A DNA stretch of 64,000 bases from Oceanobacillus halotolerans (lineage in GTDB: Bacteria > Bacillota > Bacilli > Bacillales > Amphibacillaceae), in NCBI RefSeq assembly GCF_010993955.1, contig NZ_WIXL01000002.1, forward strand, positions 124,001 through 188,000, given 5' to 3'. Made by a program: the position numbers and the translations under genes. Shown one piece after another: positions 45,993 to 54,485 of the stretch (positions are counted from its first letter, which is position 1; each line of letters starts with the position of its first letter). Under the pieces are notes generated by a model that saw only the letters and a program-made list of their open reading frames with translations, made no database searches and had not been told where the DNA came from.

Positions 45993-46895
45993 CTAAAAAG
46001 TTTTGGATGAAGCTAAAGCTAATGATAATGAATAAAGTTTACTTTCAGCTGAATCTGCTCTAGATGTCAATATAATAGGTGCTTTAGCTCCACTAATAAT
46101 AGCCGCAACCTTTGCTTGTGCAAAATAAATAAATGATTTATATAATGCATTCCCAACATCAATTGTTGGAACCATTAAGAGATCTGCCTTCCCTGCCACT
46201 TCAGAAGTAATGTTTTTTTGATTAGCAGCCTCTAGTGAGATAGCATTATCAAATGCTAATGGGCCATCTACAATACACCCTTTTATTTGGCCTCGTTTTT
46301 GCATTTGTGTTAGTGCAGCCGCATCCAACGTTGACCTTATTGATGGATTTACCACCTCAACAGGACTAATGACAGCAACCTTAGGCATTCTAAAGCCAAT
46401 CCCTCTGGCAACCTTTACTGCATTATCTACTATTTGAACCTTTTGATTTAAATCAGGTTCAATATTCATGGCAGCATCCGTTAAAAAAAACAACCTATTT
46501 TGATTAGGAATTTCAAAAAGTGCAACATGAGACAAGACATTTCCAGTACGTAACCCGTATTCTTTATTTAAGACTGCCTGAAGTATTTTTTTTGTTGGAA
46601 CGTGGCCTTTCATCAAAATATCTGCTTTTTGCTGATGTACCGCTTTAACTGCTTCATCTGCAACATTTGTAACTACATGGCTTACTTCTATATTTCCTTG
46701 CTTAACGTCTAAATTTATATCGTTAGCAATGGCTATAATTTGTTTTTCATCTCCAAATAGAATGAACGAACATAAATCTAGCTCAATTGCCTTTTTTACA
46801 GCCAACAAAACTGTTTCATCACCAGCATTTGCAATGGCAACGGTTTGATTTTTTTCTTGTTTGACTTGATCCTGTAACGTTGCTAATGAATTCAT
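45993..46895 (-). CDS. ptb: Phosphate butyryltransferase
   Basis: 300-residue acyltransferase that turns butyryl- or branched acyl-CoA plus phosphate into acyl phosphate and CoA. The phosphate acetyl/butyryl transferase fold shows in VAIANAGDETVLLAVKKAIE, ILMKGHVPTKKILQAVLNKE, LTDAAMNIEPDLNQKVQIVD and VDGPLAFDNAISLEAA. First gene of the bkd operon with a -24/-12 promoter directly upstream, so the operon depends on sigma-54 (SigL) and BkdR. Confidence 0.94.
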   Translation of the reverse strand: MNSLATLQDQVKQEKNQTVAIANAGDETVLLAVKKAIELDLCSFILFGDEKQIIAIANDINLDVKQGNIEVSHVVTNVADEAVKAVHQQKADILMKGHVPTKKILQAVLNKEYGLRTGNVLSHVALFEIPNQNRLFFLTDAAMNIEPDLNQKVQIVDNAVKVARGIGFRMPKVAVISPVEVVNPSIRSTLDAAALTQMQKRGQIKGCIVDGPLAFDNAISLEAANQKNITSEVAGKADLLMVPTIDVGNALYKSFIYFAQAKVAAIISGAKAPIILTSRADSAESKLYSLSLALASSKTF

Positions 46896-46927
46896 ACCTC
46901 GCCTCCTATTCTCTCACTAATATTAAC

Positions 46928-46944
46928 TGCAAAAATCGTGCCAA
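46928..46944 (-). promoter_or_regulatory. Sigma-54 (-24/-12) promoter of the bkd operon
   Basis: Minus strand: TTGGCAC (46938-46944), five bases, TTGCA (46928-46932), a full match to the SigL/RpoN consensus. It lies 33 bp upstream of the ptb start and directly downstream of the gene for the sigma-54 activator BkdR, whose binding site presumably lies in 46945-47001 or in the end of bkdR. Confidence 0.92.
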
Positions 46945-47001
46945 TCACTTTTCGTTGAAAGCGCTTTTATAGCAAAGGTCGCACTTTGCAATTTATTGCA
47001 T

Positions 47002-49086
47002 CTATGAACGATTTTGCATGTCAGTCTTTTCAATTTTGTACTTGTCCATTTTATAATAAAGATTTCGAACGGAAATATGAAGTGCTTTAGCTGTTTGTGT
47101 TTTATTAAAGTCGTTTTGTTTATAAACTGAGTAAATAAAGTCCTTTTCAAAATCTTCTACAGCCATTTGTAGTGGCTGTTCTGTGGTCCGTTCAGTCCGA
47201 ATTAATTGCCCTGTTTCACCATTTTCTTTAACCTCGTTTTGAAGATTAGGTATGTGGCTTTTTTGAATAACTTCCTCACTCATACCCATATAAATCATGG
47301 CCCGGCCAATAACATTTTCTAATTCTCTCACATTCCCAGGCCATTGATACTCCATTAATTCTTCTAGTGCATCATTAGCAATGGTCCGTACATTTCGTCC
47401 ATAGTCTTGGTTAATTTTATGGATAATATGTTGTACCAACTGTGGTAAGTCAGCAATCCTTTCGTGGAGGGATGGAACAAAAATAGGTAAGCGATTGAGG
47501 CGATAATACAGATCCTCGCGAAAGATTTTGTTCATAATCGCTTTTTCTAAATTTATATTGGTTGCACCTATAATCCGAACATCAATCGTAATTGGATCTG
47601 TTCCTCCAACCCGGACGATTTCACCCTCTTGTAGCACCCGAAGTAGTTTTGCTTGCATATGCAACGATAACTCACCGATTTCATCTAAAAATATACTCCC
47701 TCGATGTGCCTCTTCGAATAAGCCTTTTTTTCCGCCGCGTTTAGCACCAGAAAATGCTCCTTCTTCATATCCAAACAATTCACTTTCTAGTATCGACTCT
47801 GCAATAGCAGCACAATTAACCCGAATAAATTTGTTATGTTTACGATCACTTTCATTATGAATAGCATGGGCAAATAATTCTTTTCCTGTTCCAGATTCTC
47901 CTCTTAAAAGAACTGTTGCTGGTGTTTTAGCACCAACTTTTGCTTGCTCTAGGGCGAGTTTCATCTCTTGTGATGAACCAATAATATCATTAAAGGTATA
48001 TTTTGCTTCTAAGCTTCGAATAATCTGCCTAGCTCGTTTTAACTCACTGGTTAAAGACTGAATTTCAGAAACATCATGTAATACACCGACACTACCTTTT
48101 AATTTACCATCTACAATAACCGGAGCAACGTTCACCAATACATCCTTTTTAGATGGTCCTACTTTCATTCGAACTCCTCTTACGGGACGGCGTGTTTGGA
48201 GAACTTTTAAGTGCATACTTTCTCCTTCTGATATATCAACGGTAGCTGGTTCACCAATAATATCAGCTTCTCGTAAGCCAGTAATTCGCGTATAGGCTGG
48301 ATTAATCATTAATCCGTACCCGTTTTCATCCACAACACTAATTGCTTCATCTGAGGATTGAATAATGGCTTCAAGCATCGTCTTTATATCTTTTAAGTCT
48401 GTATTTTCTTCTGCTAAATCAACGACCTCTGTAATATCTTTAAAAACTGCAAATGCTCCAATTAGCTGTTGTTCTTCATTAATAATAGGGATTCTCGTTG
48501 TAATCACTTTCTTGCCGTTTTCTAACACTAATTTTTGATTAACTTCCTTCCTCCGCGAACGTAAAACATGTGGTAATCGTGAATCTGTAATAACGTCTGT
48601 AATGTGCTTCCCTAAAAAGTCATCCCTCGAAATACCAACAATCCTTTCTGCACTATCATTTACAAATTCTACATTTTCTCGGTCATTAATGACGATCATC
48701 CCGTCACGAATATTATTTAAGACTAACGTTTGATTGTTCATTTGTTGTTTAAGCTGATTCAATAAGGACTCTTTTTCATCAAATAGTTCCGCTATGATAT
48801 ATGCAACAGACCCTGGAATGACAATCGATTGGCTATCTTTTGTTTCAATAATGCGATTTAAAACGTTTTCATCCCCAGTCGCCTCAATAATAATATCGAT
48901 TTCGTTATGTATCCATTTTTCCCATTGTTGAGCCGTTTTAACATTTAAACTTTTGGCTAATTGTAATGCTGGAGCATCTATATTTTTATCAATAATTGCT
49001 ACTACTTTCATTCGATTTGTTGCATGCAGTATTTTTAATAGTGCAGTACCGCCTTTACCACCACCAATAATTAAAACGCGTTTCAT
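47002..49086 (-). CDS. bkdR: Sigma-54-dependent transcriptional activator BkdR
   Basis: 694-residue enhancer-binding protein. Layout: N-terminal Rossmann-like region of about 110 residues (MKRVLIIGGGKGGTALLKIL), two PAS domains (about 130-230 and 245-355), a sigma-54 AAA+ domain (TVLLRGESGTGKELFAHAIH Walker A, FLDEIGELSLHMQAKLLRVL Walker B), and a Fis-type HTH at the end (FNKTQTAKALHISVRNLYYK). The GAFTGA loop that touches sigma-54 reads GAFSGA here, a conservative change. The N-terminal and PAS regions presumably sense a branched-chain signal. Start at 49086 follows GGTGGGGG; the upstream ATG at 49125 is less likely. Confidence 0.93.
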   Translation of the reverse strand: MKRVLIIGGGKGGTALLKILHATNRMKVVAIIDKNIDAPALQLAKSLNVKTAQQWEKWIHNEIDIIIEATGDENVLNRIIETKDSQSIVIPGSVAYIIAELFDEKESLLNQLKQQMNNQTLVLNNIRDGMIVINDRENVEFVNDSAERIVGISRDDFLGKHITDVITDSRLPHVLRSRRKEVNQKLVLENGKKVITTRIPIINEEQQLIGAFAVFKDITEVVDLAEENTDLKDIKTMLEAIIQSSDEAISVVDENGYGLMINPAYTRITGLREADIIGEPATVDISEGESMHLKVLQTRRPVRGVRMKVGPSKKDVLVNVAPVIVDGKLKGSVGVLHDVSEIQSLTSELKRARQIIRSLEAKYTFNDIIGSSQEMKLALEQAKVGAKTPATVLLRGESGTGKELFAHAIHNESDRKHNKFIRVNCAAIAESILESELFGYEEGAFSGAKRGGKKGLFEEAHRGSIFLDEIGELSLHMQAKLLRVLQEGEIVRVGGTDPITIDVRIIGATNINLEKAIMNKIFREDLYYRLNRLPIFVPSLHERIADLPQLVQHIIHKINQDYGRNVRTIANDALEELMEYQWPGNVRELENVIGRAMIYMGMSEEVIQKSHIPNLQNEVKENGETGQLIRTERTTEQPLQMAVEDFEKDFIYSVYKQNDFNKTQTAKALHISVRNLYYKMDKYKIEKTDMQNRS

Positions 49087-49221
49087 AAAACCCCCACCTT
49101 GCAATATTTTGCATAATTTCATCATACGTTATTCTGCACTTTTTGGCAATTAAGTTTTAATTCCTTCTCAAATTATTTTTTGCTATACTTACAATAGATC
49201 ATTAAGTGAAGGAGAAGAAAT

Positions 49222-49464
49222 ATGGTTCGCATAATTGCTGTATTAGCTCTAGTCATCCCAGGTATCATTTCTGCCTTTGGTATAAAATTAATGCGTGATG
49301 CAATGTTTCAAGATATATATCCAATTTTCTTTCATGTTGTTGTTCAATTTATTTTTGGACTTGTCTTTTTCATCGGAGGAATTGCATTTATTGGAGGATT
49401 TATCATTTATCGAGACAGAAAAAATGCATATAAAGCTATAGAAGAAAAGCAAAAAGATAGCTAA
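49222..49464 (+). CDS. yqzF: DUF2627 small membrane protein, YqzF-like
   Basis: 80 residues with two predicted transmembrane segments (IIAVLALVIPGIISAFGIKL and FIFGLVFFIGGIAFIGGFII) and a charged C-terminal tail. Matches the DUF2627/YqzF family by length, layout and position next to bkdR, from which it is divergently transcribed. RBS GGAGAAG precedes the ATG. Function unknown. A repeat element begins about 20 bp downstream. Confidence 0.85.
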   Translation: MVRIIAVLALVIPGIISAFGIKLMRDAMFQDIYPIFFHVVVQFIFGLVFFIGGIAFIGGFIIYRDRKNAYKAIEEKQKDS

Positions 49465-49484
49465 TAGTGCATGTTCAAAAAGGA

Positions 49485-49799
49485 GGATAAAAAAGACCGA
49501 GTCGGCTAAAGTTTCATGCGTCCTGTTGTAACGCCTCATGCTAACGTCCTGTCGAGTCTCACTGGCTAACATCGTCACGTCAATCGCAATGCCAGTACTA
49601 GCACGTCCTGTCGAGTCGAAACGAGCCTAAGAGACCCCGCAGTGTGGGTTTCGCAACGGAGGCTCGTGGGAGTCCTAAGGTGTGCGAAATGTTTTTCCGA
49701 AGCGATAATTATAGCTGAAACTTTACGACGCATCATACATCAACAATGTATAAAGATGCATTCGTAAAAAAACAACAATCTCTTATAAAACAGTATCTT
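49485..49799. mobile_element. Short divergent copy of the MITE-like family
   Basis: The right end (ACGACGCATCATACATCAAC, then AAAACAACAATC and AAAACAGTATC) is the GGCTGTTTTCTAAAAG end type in reverse. The inside contains GAGACCCCGCAGTGTGG and GGAGGCTCGTGGGAGTC of the palindromic module and a different module with TCGTCACGTCAATCGCAA, also seen near 52830. CGTCCTGTCGAGT occurs twice inside. AAAAAGGA at 49477-49484 and 49800-49807 may be the target repeat, but the A-rich context makes this weak. No gene in 49465-49914. Confidence 0.5.
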
Positions 49800-49914
49800 A
49801 AAAAGGATAGAAGGAATCAATATATACAATGTTCGGCCGTTTGAATGACATTTAGACATAATTTGTGGTAATATTTTAAAATGAACTAAATTATTCTACG
49901 GAGAGATGTCAAAC

Positions 49915-51261
49915 ATGAAAGTAGCAAAATTTGGAGGAAGTTCAGTAGCAAGTGCTACACAAATCAAAAAGGTCGGATCAATTATACAAGAAGACCCACA
50001 ACGTAAATTTATTGTGGTATCTGCACCAGGGAAACGTCACGGCAACGATGAAAAAATAACAGATCTTTTAATTAAGCTTGCAGACACCCATTTTCAACAT
50101 CAACCGATTGATGCTATTTTGAACAAAATTATGAATCGATTTTCTGAAATTATAGAAGGATTACAGTTATCAAAAGCTATTATCGATGATATCCTACAAT
50201 CGATTAAATCCATTTTGTCCAGTACAATTACTGATGAACGGAAAGCGGACAGACTTAAATCAATTGGTGAGGATAGTTCTGCCAAAATAGTGAGTGCTTA
50301 CCTTTCTTCTTTAGGACTTAAAGCCAATTATGTTAATCCAAAAGATGCAGGAATTATGGTTAGTAATGAACCAGGAAATGCACAAATATTATCTGAGAGT
50401 TTTGCAAAACTATATAAATTGCGTGAAACACAAGGTATTCAAGTTATCCCAGGCTTTTTTGGGTATACGGCAGATGATGAGTTAGTAACCTTTTCTAGAG
50501 GTGGATCTGACATCACTGGATCAATAGTAGCAGCTGGAGTAAAAGCGTCTTTATATGAAAATTTTACGGATGTTGATTCTGTTTATACCGTCAATCCACA
50601 AATTGTGCAAGACCCAAAGGAAATTACAAGTTTAACTTATAAAGAAATGCGAGAACTATCTTATGCTGGATTTTCAGTTTTTCATGATGAAGCACTTATA
50701 CCTGCATTTAAAGAGAAAATTCCAGTATGCATTAAAAATACAAATAATCCAAAAGCACCTGGAACAATGATCGTCTCAAGTAAGTTACAAGCCGAAAAAT
50801 GTGTCGTCGGGATTGCTAGTGATACCGAATTCTGTAATCTATATGTCAGTAAATATTTAATGAACAGAGAGTTAGGGTTTGGACGTAAACTATTTCAAAT
50901 CTTAGAAGATGAGAATATATCCTTTGAACACGCTCCTTCAGGTATTGATGACATGTCAGTTATTTTAAGACAGTCCCAACTGACTTTAGAAAAGGAAACT
51001 ACGATTGTAGAGCGTATAAAAAATGAATTACATCCAGACATCGTGAGTATTGAACGAGACCTTGCTATGATCATGATTGTTGGAGAAGGAATTATGAGTA
51101 CAGTTGGAATAGCTCAAAAAGCAACAAGTGCCTTCTCTGAGGCAAATGTTAATATCGAAATGATTAACCAAGGTTCTTCAGAGGTTTCCATGATGTTCGG
51201 GATTAAAGCAGAAGGATTAAATCGTGCAATCCAATCCCTATATCGTGTCTTTTTTACGTAA
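49915..51261 (+). CDS. yclM: Aspartate kinase (class III, YclM-like)
   Basis: 448-residue enzyme that phosphorylates aspartate, the entry step to lysine, threonine, methionine and diaminopimelate. Kinase domain: MKVAKFGGSSVASATQIKKV, then VVSAPGKRHGNDEKITDLL, TFSRGGSDITGSIVAAGVKA and YENFTDVDSVYTVNP; two ACT domains follow from about residue 300 for feedback control (MIVGEGIMSTVGIAQKATSA). The start at 49915 follows GGAGAG at 9 nt; an ATG at 49906 sits too close to it. It stands alone between two repeat copies. Confidence 0.9.
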   Translation: MKVAKFGGSSVASATQIKKVGSIIQEDPQRKFIVVSAPGKRHGNDEKITDLLIKLADTHFQHQPIDAILNKIMNRFSEIIEGLQLSKAIIDDILQSIKSILSSTITDERKADRLKSIGEDSSAKIVSAYLSSLGLKANYVNPKDAGIMVSNEPGNAQILSESFAKLYKLRETQGIQVIPGFFGYTADDELVTFSRGGSDITGSIVAAGVKASLYENFTDVDSVYTVNPQIVQDPKEITSLTYKEMRELSYAGFSVFHDEALIPAFKEKIPVCIKNTNNPKAPGTMIVSSKLQAEKCVVGIASDTEFCNLYVSKYLMNRELGFGRKLFQILEDENISFEHAPSGIDDMSVILRQSQLTLEKETTIVERIKNELHPDIVSIERDLAMIMIVGEGIMSTVGIAQKATSAFSEANVNIEMINQGSSEVSMMFGIKAEGLNRAIQSLYRVFFT

Positions 51262-51269
51262 TAAAAAAT

Positions 51270-51466
51270 GTTTTCATCTTCCTTGTTTTTTATGACGTAT
51301 CATCTATATTATGTGCAATAGTTTTGTTTGAACAGATGTCGCACTTATGCCCCTGGTGAAAGCGAAGTGTATTTCGGTAGCGGTATTCATAGCTAAATTT
51401 ACTGTATAATCCATCAACTATGCATTAGATTTATACGAAGAAGCAGCTGTCTTTAGAAAAACAACC
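51270..51466. mobile_element. Short MITE-like copy with 8-bp flanking repeat
   Basis: 197 bp directly after the aspartate kinase gene. The left part GTTTTCATCTTCCTTG with TGACGTATCATCTATATTAT and the right part ending in AGCTGTCTTTAGAAAAACAACC are worn family ends. The centre holds only the third module in inverted orientation (about 51325-51395). It is flanked exactly by TAAAAAAT (51262-51269 and 51467-51474); the left repeat begins right after the kinase stop codon. Confidence 0.65.
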
Positions 51467-51511
51467 TAAAAAATTACTGTATATGATCATTTTCATATAC
51501 AGTAATTTTTT
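51466..51511. terminator. Strong bidirectional terminator between yclM and spo0A
   Basis: A 16-bp perfect stem, AAATTACTGTATATGA (51471-51486) against TCATATACAGTAATTT (51493-51508), with T runs on both strands. It serves the convergent genes spo0A and, through the short repeat, aspartate kinase. Confidence 0.9.
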
Positions 51512-51546
51512 GCTCTAATAAAGAATATTTATATAAATCCATTATC

Positions 51547-52326
51547 TCAGCTTGCTTTATGATCTAGTCTTAGTCGATCTGCCACCATTGCGATAAACTC
51601 AGAATTAGTCGGTTTCGCTTTGGAGATGCTCACTGTATATCCAAATAAAGCAGAAATGGAATCAATATTTCCTCTACTCCATGCTACTTCAATAGCATGT
51701 CGAATGGCACGTTCGACTCTTGATGCAGTTGTATTATATTTTTTGGCTATATCTGGATATAACACTTTTGTGATAGATCCTAACAATTCTATATCAGAAT
51801 ACACCATTGTAATTGCTTCTCTTAAATACATATATCCCTTTATATGTGCTGGAACACCAATTTCATGAATAATGTTAGTGATACTTTCCTCTAGATCTCT
51901 TTTCTTTCGTTCCTTTTTCACAGTGCCATTTGTTGTGTTTGGTTGAATAAGCTGGCTTCCTTGTACTTGACGAATCTGTTCTGCTAAATGATCTAAATCA
52001 AATGGCTTTAATATAAAATAGGAAGCACCTAAGTCAACTGCTTTCTTCATAACCTCCTCTTGACCGAAAGCTGTCAACATAATTACATTTGGCATCGCTT
52101 TTTCACTTTCTCTTAATTTATTTAGTACTGCTAAACCATCTACATGTGGCATAATGATATCTAATATTAACACATCTGGATTTAATTCATCCATTATTTC
52201 CAGACAGTCTTTTCCATTATGCGCTACGCCAATCACCTCAATATCTTTTTGCTCAGCAAAATATTCTTGTAATAAGTCAACCAATTCTCGATTATCGTCC
52301 ACTATACATACTGAAATTTTATCCAC
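51547..52326 (-). CDS. spo0A: Sporulation master regulator Spo0A
   Basis: 259-residue response regulator. Receiver domain: acidic pocket D10-D11 (CIVDDNREL), phosphorylation site D56 (VLILDIIMP), then MLTAFGQ and the conserved Lys in ILKPFD. A short linker leads to the Spo0A DNA-binding domain ending in [20 protein letters not shown] with the recognition helix, then [16 protein letters not shown]. All key residues are intact. It receives phosphate through the phosphorelay and starts sporulation. Located downstream of spoIVB as in nearly all spore formers. Confidence 0.98.
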   Translation of the reverse strand: MDKISVCIVDDNRELVDLLQEYFAEQKDIEVIGVAHNGKDCLEIMDELNPDVLILDIIMPHVDGLAVLNKLRESEKAMPNVIMLTAFGQEEVMKKAVDLGASYFILKPFDLDHLAEQIRQVQGSQLIQPNTTNGTVKKERKKRDLEESITNIIHEIGVPAHIKGYMYLREAITMVYSDIELLGSITKVLYPDIAKKYNTTASRVERAIRHAIEVAWSRGNIDSISALFGYTVSISKAKPTNSEFIAMVADRLRLDHKAS

Positions 52327-52370
52327 CTAAAGTATCCTCCTTTATGTATTCGATCTTTCCCGTATTATAT

Positions 52371-52395
52371 ATTCGACAGAAAAACGAAATATCCT
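52371..52395 (-). promoter_or_regulatory. Candidate SigH promoter with overlapping Spo0A box, spo0A
   Basis: Minus strand: AGGATAT (52389-52395), 14 bases, GAAT (52371-52374), a good SigH pattern. The -10 overlaps TGTCGAA (52372-52378), an exact Spo0A box. A second exact box, TGTCGAA, lies on the plus strand at 52514-52520. The arrangement fits autoregulation of spo0A. Confidence 0.65.
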
Positions 52396-52574
52396 TTTTT
52401 TTAGCTAAAAACTTTAAATTTTTTTCTAATATCTTTAAATATCTTTTATTTACTTAAAAAATCGATATAAAACGATAAATTATGATAGCATTTGACAAAA
52501 ATTAATGTGTATTTGTCGAATAATATTTTGTTTAAGATTGATTGTATTATATCACAAATCGTCAAAATAATTAA

Positions 52575-52910
52575 AGAACAAAAGCTAGAAGTACTTTGAT
52601 CACTCCCGGTTAAAAACTTGGCTTGTCGCCAAGTCCTTATGGCGAAAACTTTAGTTGCACTTATGCAGTAGGACCGTTGTCTTTCTTATTTGCCAAGCAT
52701 AATCCAAGCCTGGGGCGTGGTGCTTTTTACGCGTAATGTGGATTGACTTATGACCTTGAGGTGGTAGGCGCTGGCCGATGAAAACTCGGGCGTCCTTATG
52801 TCTAGAGGTACTAGGACATCCTATCCGTCTCACTGGCTAAAATCGTCACGTCAATCGCAACGCCAATACTAGGACATAAATGGCTCGAAGCTGACATGGC
52901 CTTTCCTATA
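52575..52910. repeat. Solo hairpin module related to the MITE-like family
   Basis: Carries the hairpin module without family ends: TTGATCACTCCCGGTTAAAA, ACTTGGCTTGTCGCCAAGTC, TTAGTTGCACTTATGCAGTA, GATTGACTTATGACCTTGAG and GTGGTAGGCGCTGG, then the TCGTCACGTCAATCGCAA module. It shows that this module can exist on its own. It fills much of the gap 52327-53000 between spo0A and spoIVB; the remainder holds the spo0A control region and the spoIVB terminator. Confidence 0.6.
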
Positions 52911-52949
52911 AAAGGTAGTAATGGGGCCAACTTTTTTCTTTCTTACATT

Positions 52950-52998
52950 ATAAAAATAAAAAGACTTGAAATGGGGAACTAACCCATTACAAGTCTTT
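52950..52998 (-). terminator. Intrinsic terminator after spoIVB
   Basis: AAAGACTTG (52960-52968) pairs with CAAGTCTTT (52990-52998), with an inner AATGGG/CCCATT stem and a TTTTTATTTTTATAA tail on the minus strand. Confidence 0.88.
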
Positions 52999-53000
52999 GC

Positions 53001-54287
53001 TTAACTTGCTTTATTTTCTTGTTCCTCTTTATCAATTGCTATTCCTGCATCTTGAAGCATCCATTCTATATGCACACCATATCCACTAGTTGGATCATTA
53101 ACAAAAACATGGGTAACGGCTCCTATAATTTTGCCATCCTGAATAATTGGACTACCACTCATCCCTTGTACAATGCCCCCAGTAGCATTCAACAATTTGT
53201 CATCTTTAATCTGAATAATCATCCCTTTTGTTGCTGGGTATTTTTGCGGAACACTACTTACAACCTCTACATCAAATTCCTCCACTTTTTCTCCATCAAT
53301 AACCGTTAAAATTTTTGCAGGTCCCTCTTTTACTTCATGTGAGAGTGCGACAGGCATCGGATCATCATGAACATCATTTGTAATGGATTTATTTAGTTCC
53401 CCGAAAATGCCAAATGGACTATTTTTAGTAATAGAACCAATCTGATCTTCCTTTATCGAAAATTTTGCTTGCTTTTCTCCTGGTGTTCCATTATTTCCTT
53501 TATCAATGGATTCGATGGAGGATTTTACAATGGTACCGTCATGAATTTCAATTGGCTTTTGTGTATCCATATCTGATATAACATGACCTAATGCACCATA
53601 TTTTTTCGACTTTGGATGATGGAAGGTCATTGTTCCAATTCCTGCTGCAGAATCTCGAATATAAAGACCTATTCGATATTCACTTTCTTTTTTATCCATT
53701 ACAGGATGTAATGTTGTTTCAATTGTCTCGTCTCCTCGTTTAATTTTAAGCTGTAAGGATTCGTTGTTTTTACCAGCTTCTTCTACATATGGCTTAACTT
53801 CCGTCATCTCTTGAATAGTGTCACCATTTATTTCTAAAATTATATCGCCGACTTTCACATCGGCATCTTCACCTGGTGATAATTCACCTTCCTTCCCGTT
53901 AACTAAATGATGACCAACTACTAGCACTCCTTCTGTATGAAGTTGGACACCTATTGATTGGCCTCCTGGAATAACCTTTAAATCATCCAATACAGAGACA
54001 TTTACTTTTTTAACAGGAAGTCCTGCAAGTTCATATATTATTTGATCATTTCCAGCCTTTGTTGTTTGAAATTGAGAAGAGTCTAACGCCTGAATCACTT
54101 CTTCTTCTGAATTCACTTCAACATTTGTTCCTAACGTTGGTAATTCCAATGGTATATCACTGTTAAATGTAACAATCTCATTTGGAATGGAAAGATATTT
54201 TTGTAAAGGTGTTAGAAAGGGAGCAGCTATAACTGCAACGAGTAATAAAACACCTATCCATAAACGAATATTAGATATATTTCTCAA
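53001..54287 (-). CDS. spoIVB: SpoIVB signalling serine protease
   Basis: 428-residue forespore-secreted protease that triggers SpoIVFB to process pro-SigK. One N-terminal membrane segment ([17 protein letters not shown]), a PDZ domain at about 115-205 ([20 protein letters not shown], then [16 protein letters not shown]), and the S55 peptidase domain with the catalytic His in [13 protein letters not shown] and the catalytic Ser near 379 in [20 protein letters not shown]. Length and residues match B. subtilis SpoIVB. Followed by its own terminator and then spo0A. Confidence 0.95.
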   Translation of the reverse strand: MRNISNIRLWIGVLLLVAVIAAPFLTPLQKYLSIPNEIVTFNSDIPLELPTLGTNVEVNSEEEVIQALDSSQFQTTKAGNDQIIYELAGLPVKKVNVSVLDDLKVIPGGQSIGVQLHTEGVLVVGHHLVNGKEGELSPGEDADVKVGDIILEINGDTIQEMTEVKPYVEEAGKNNESLQLKIKRGDETIETTLHPVMDKKESEYRIGLYIRDSAAGIGTMTFHHPKSKKYGALGHVISDMDTQKPIEIHDGTIVKSSIESIDKGNNGTPGEKQAKFSIKEDQIGSITKNSPFGIFGELNKSITNDVHDDPMPVALSHEVKEGPAKILTVIDGEKVEEFDVEVVSSVPQKYPATKGMIIQIKDDKLLNATGGIVQGMSGSPIIQDGKIIGAVTHVFVNDPTSGYGVHIEWMLQDAGIAIDKEEQENKAS

Positions 54288-54445
54288 TACATTTCACTCT
54301 CCTCTTTCCAAACCCATACCATAATTGTTGCTGTATTTCTAATGTGACCGAACAACACTTTTTTTAAACTGGTGAAAGATAAGAAAACCTGTGTAACATT
54401 TCCTCTAAAAAAGTTTCCTGAAACGTGAATAGAGATTAATCGAAA

Positions 54446-54474
54446 TAAAAAAAGCCAAAAGGAAGTTGGCTTTT
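54446..54474 (-). terminator. Intrinsic terminator after recN
   Basis: AAAAGCCAA (54450-54458) pairs with TTGGCTTTT (54466-54474), with a run of T on the minus strand, just after the recN stop codon. Confidence 0.88.
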
Positions 54475-54485
54475 GAAGATACTTT

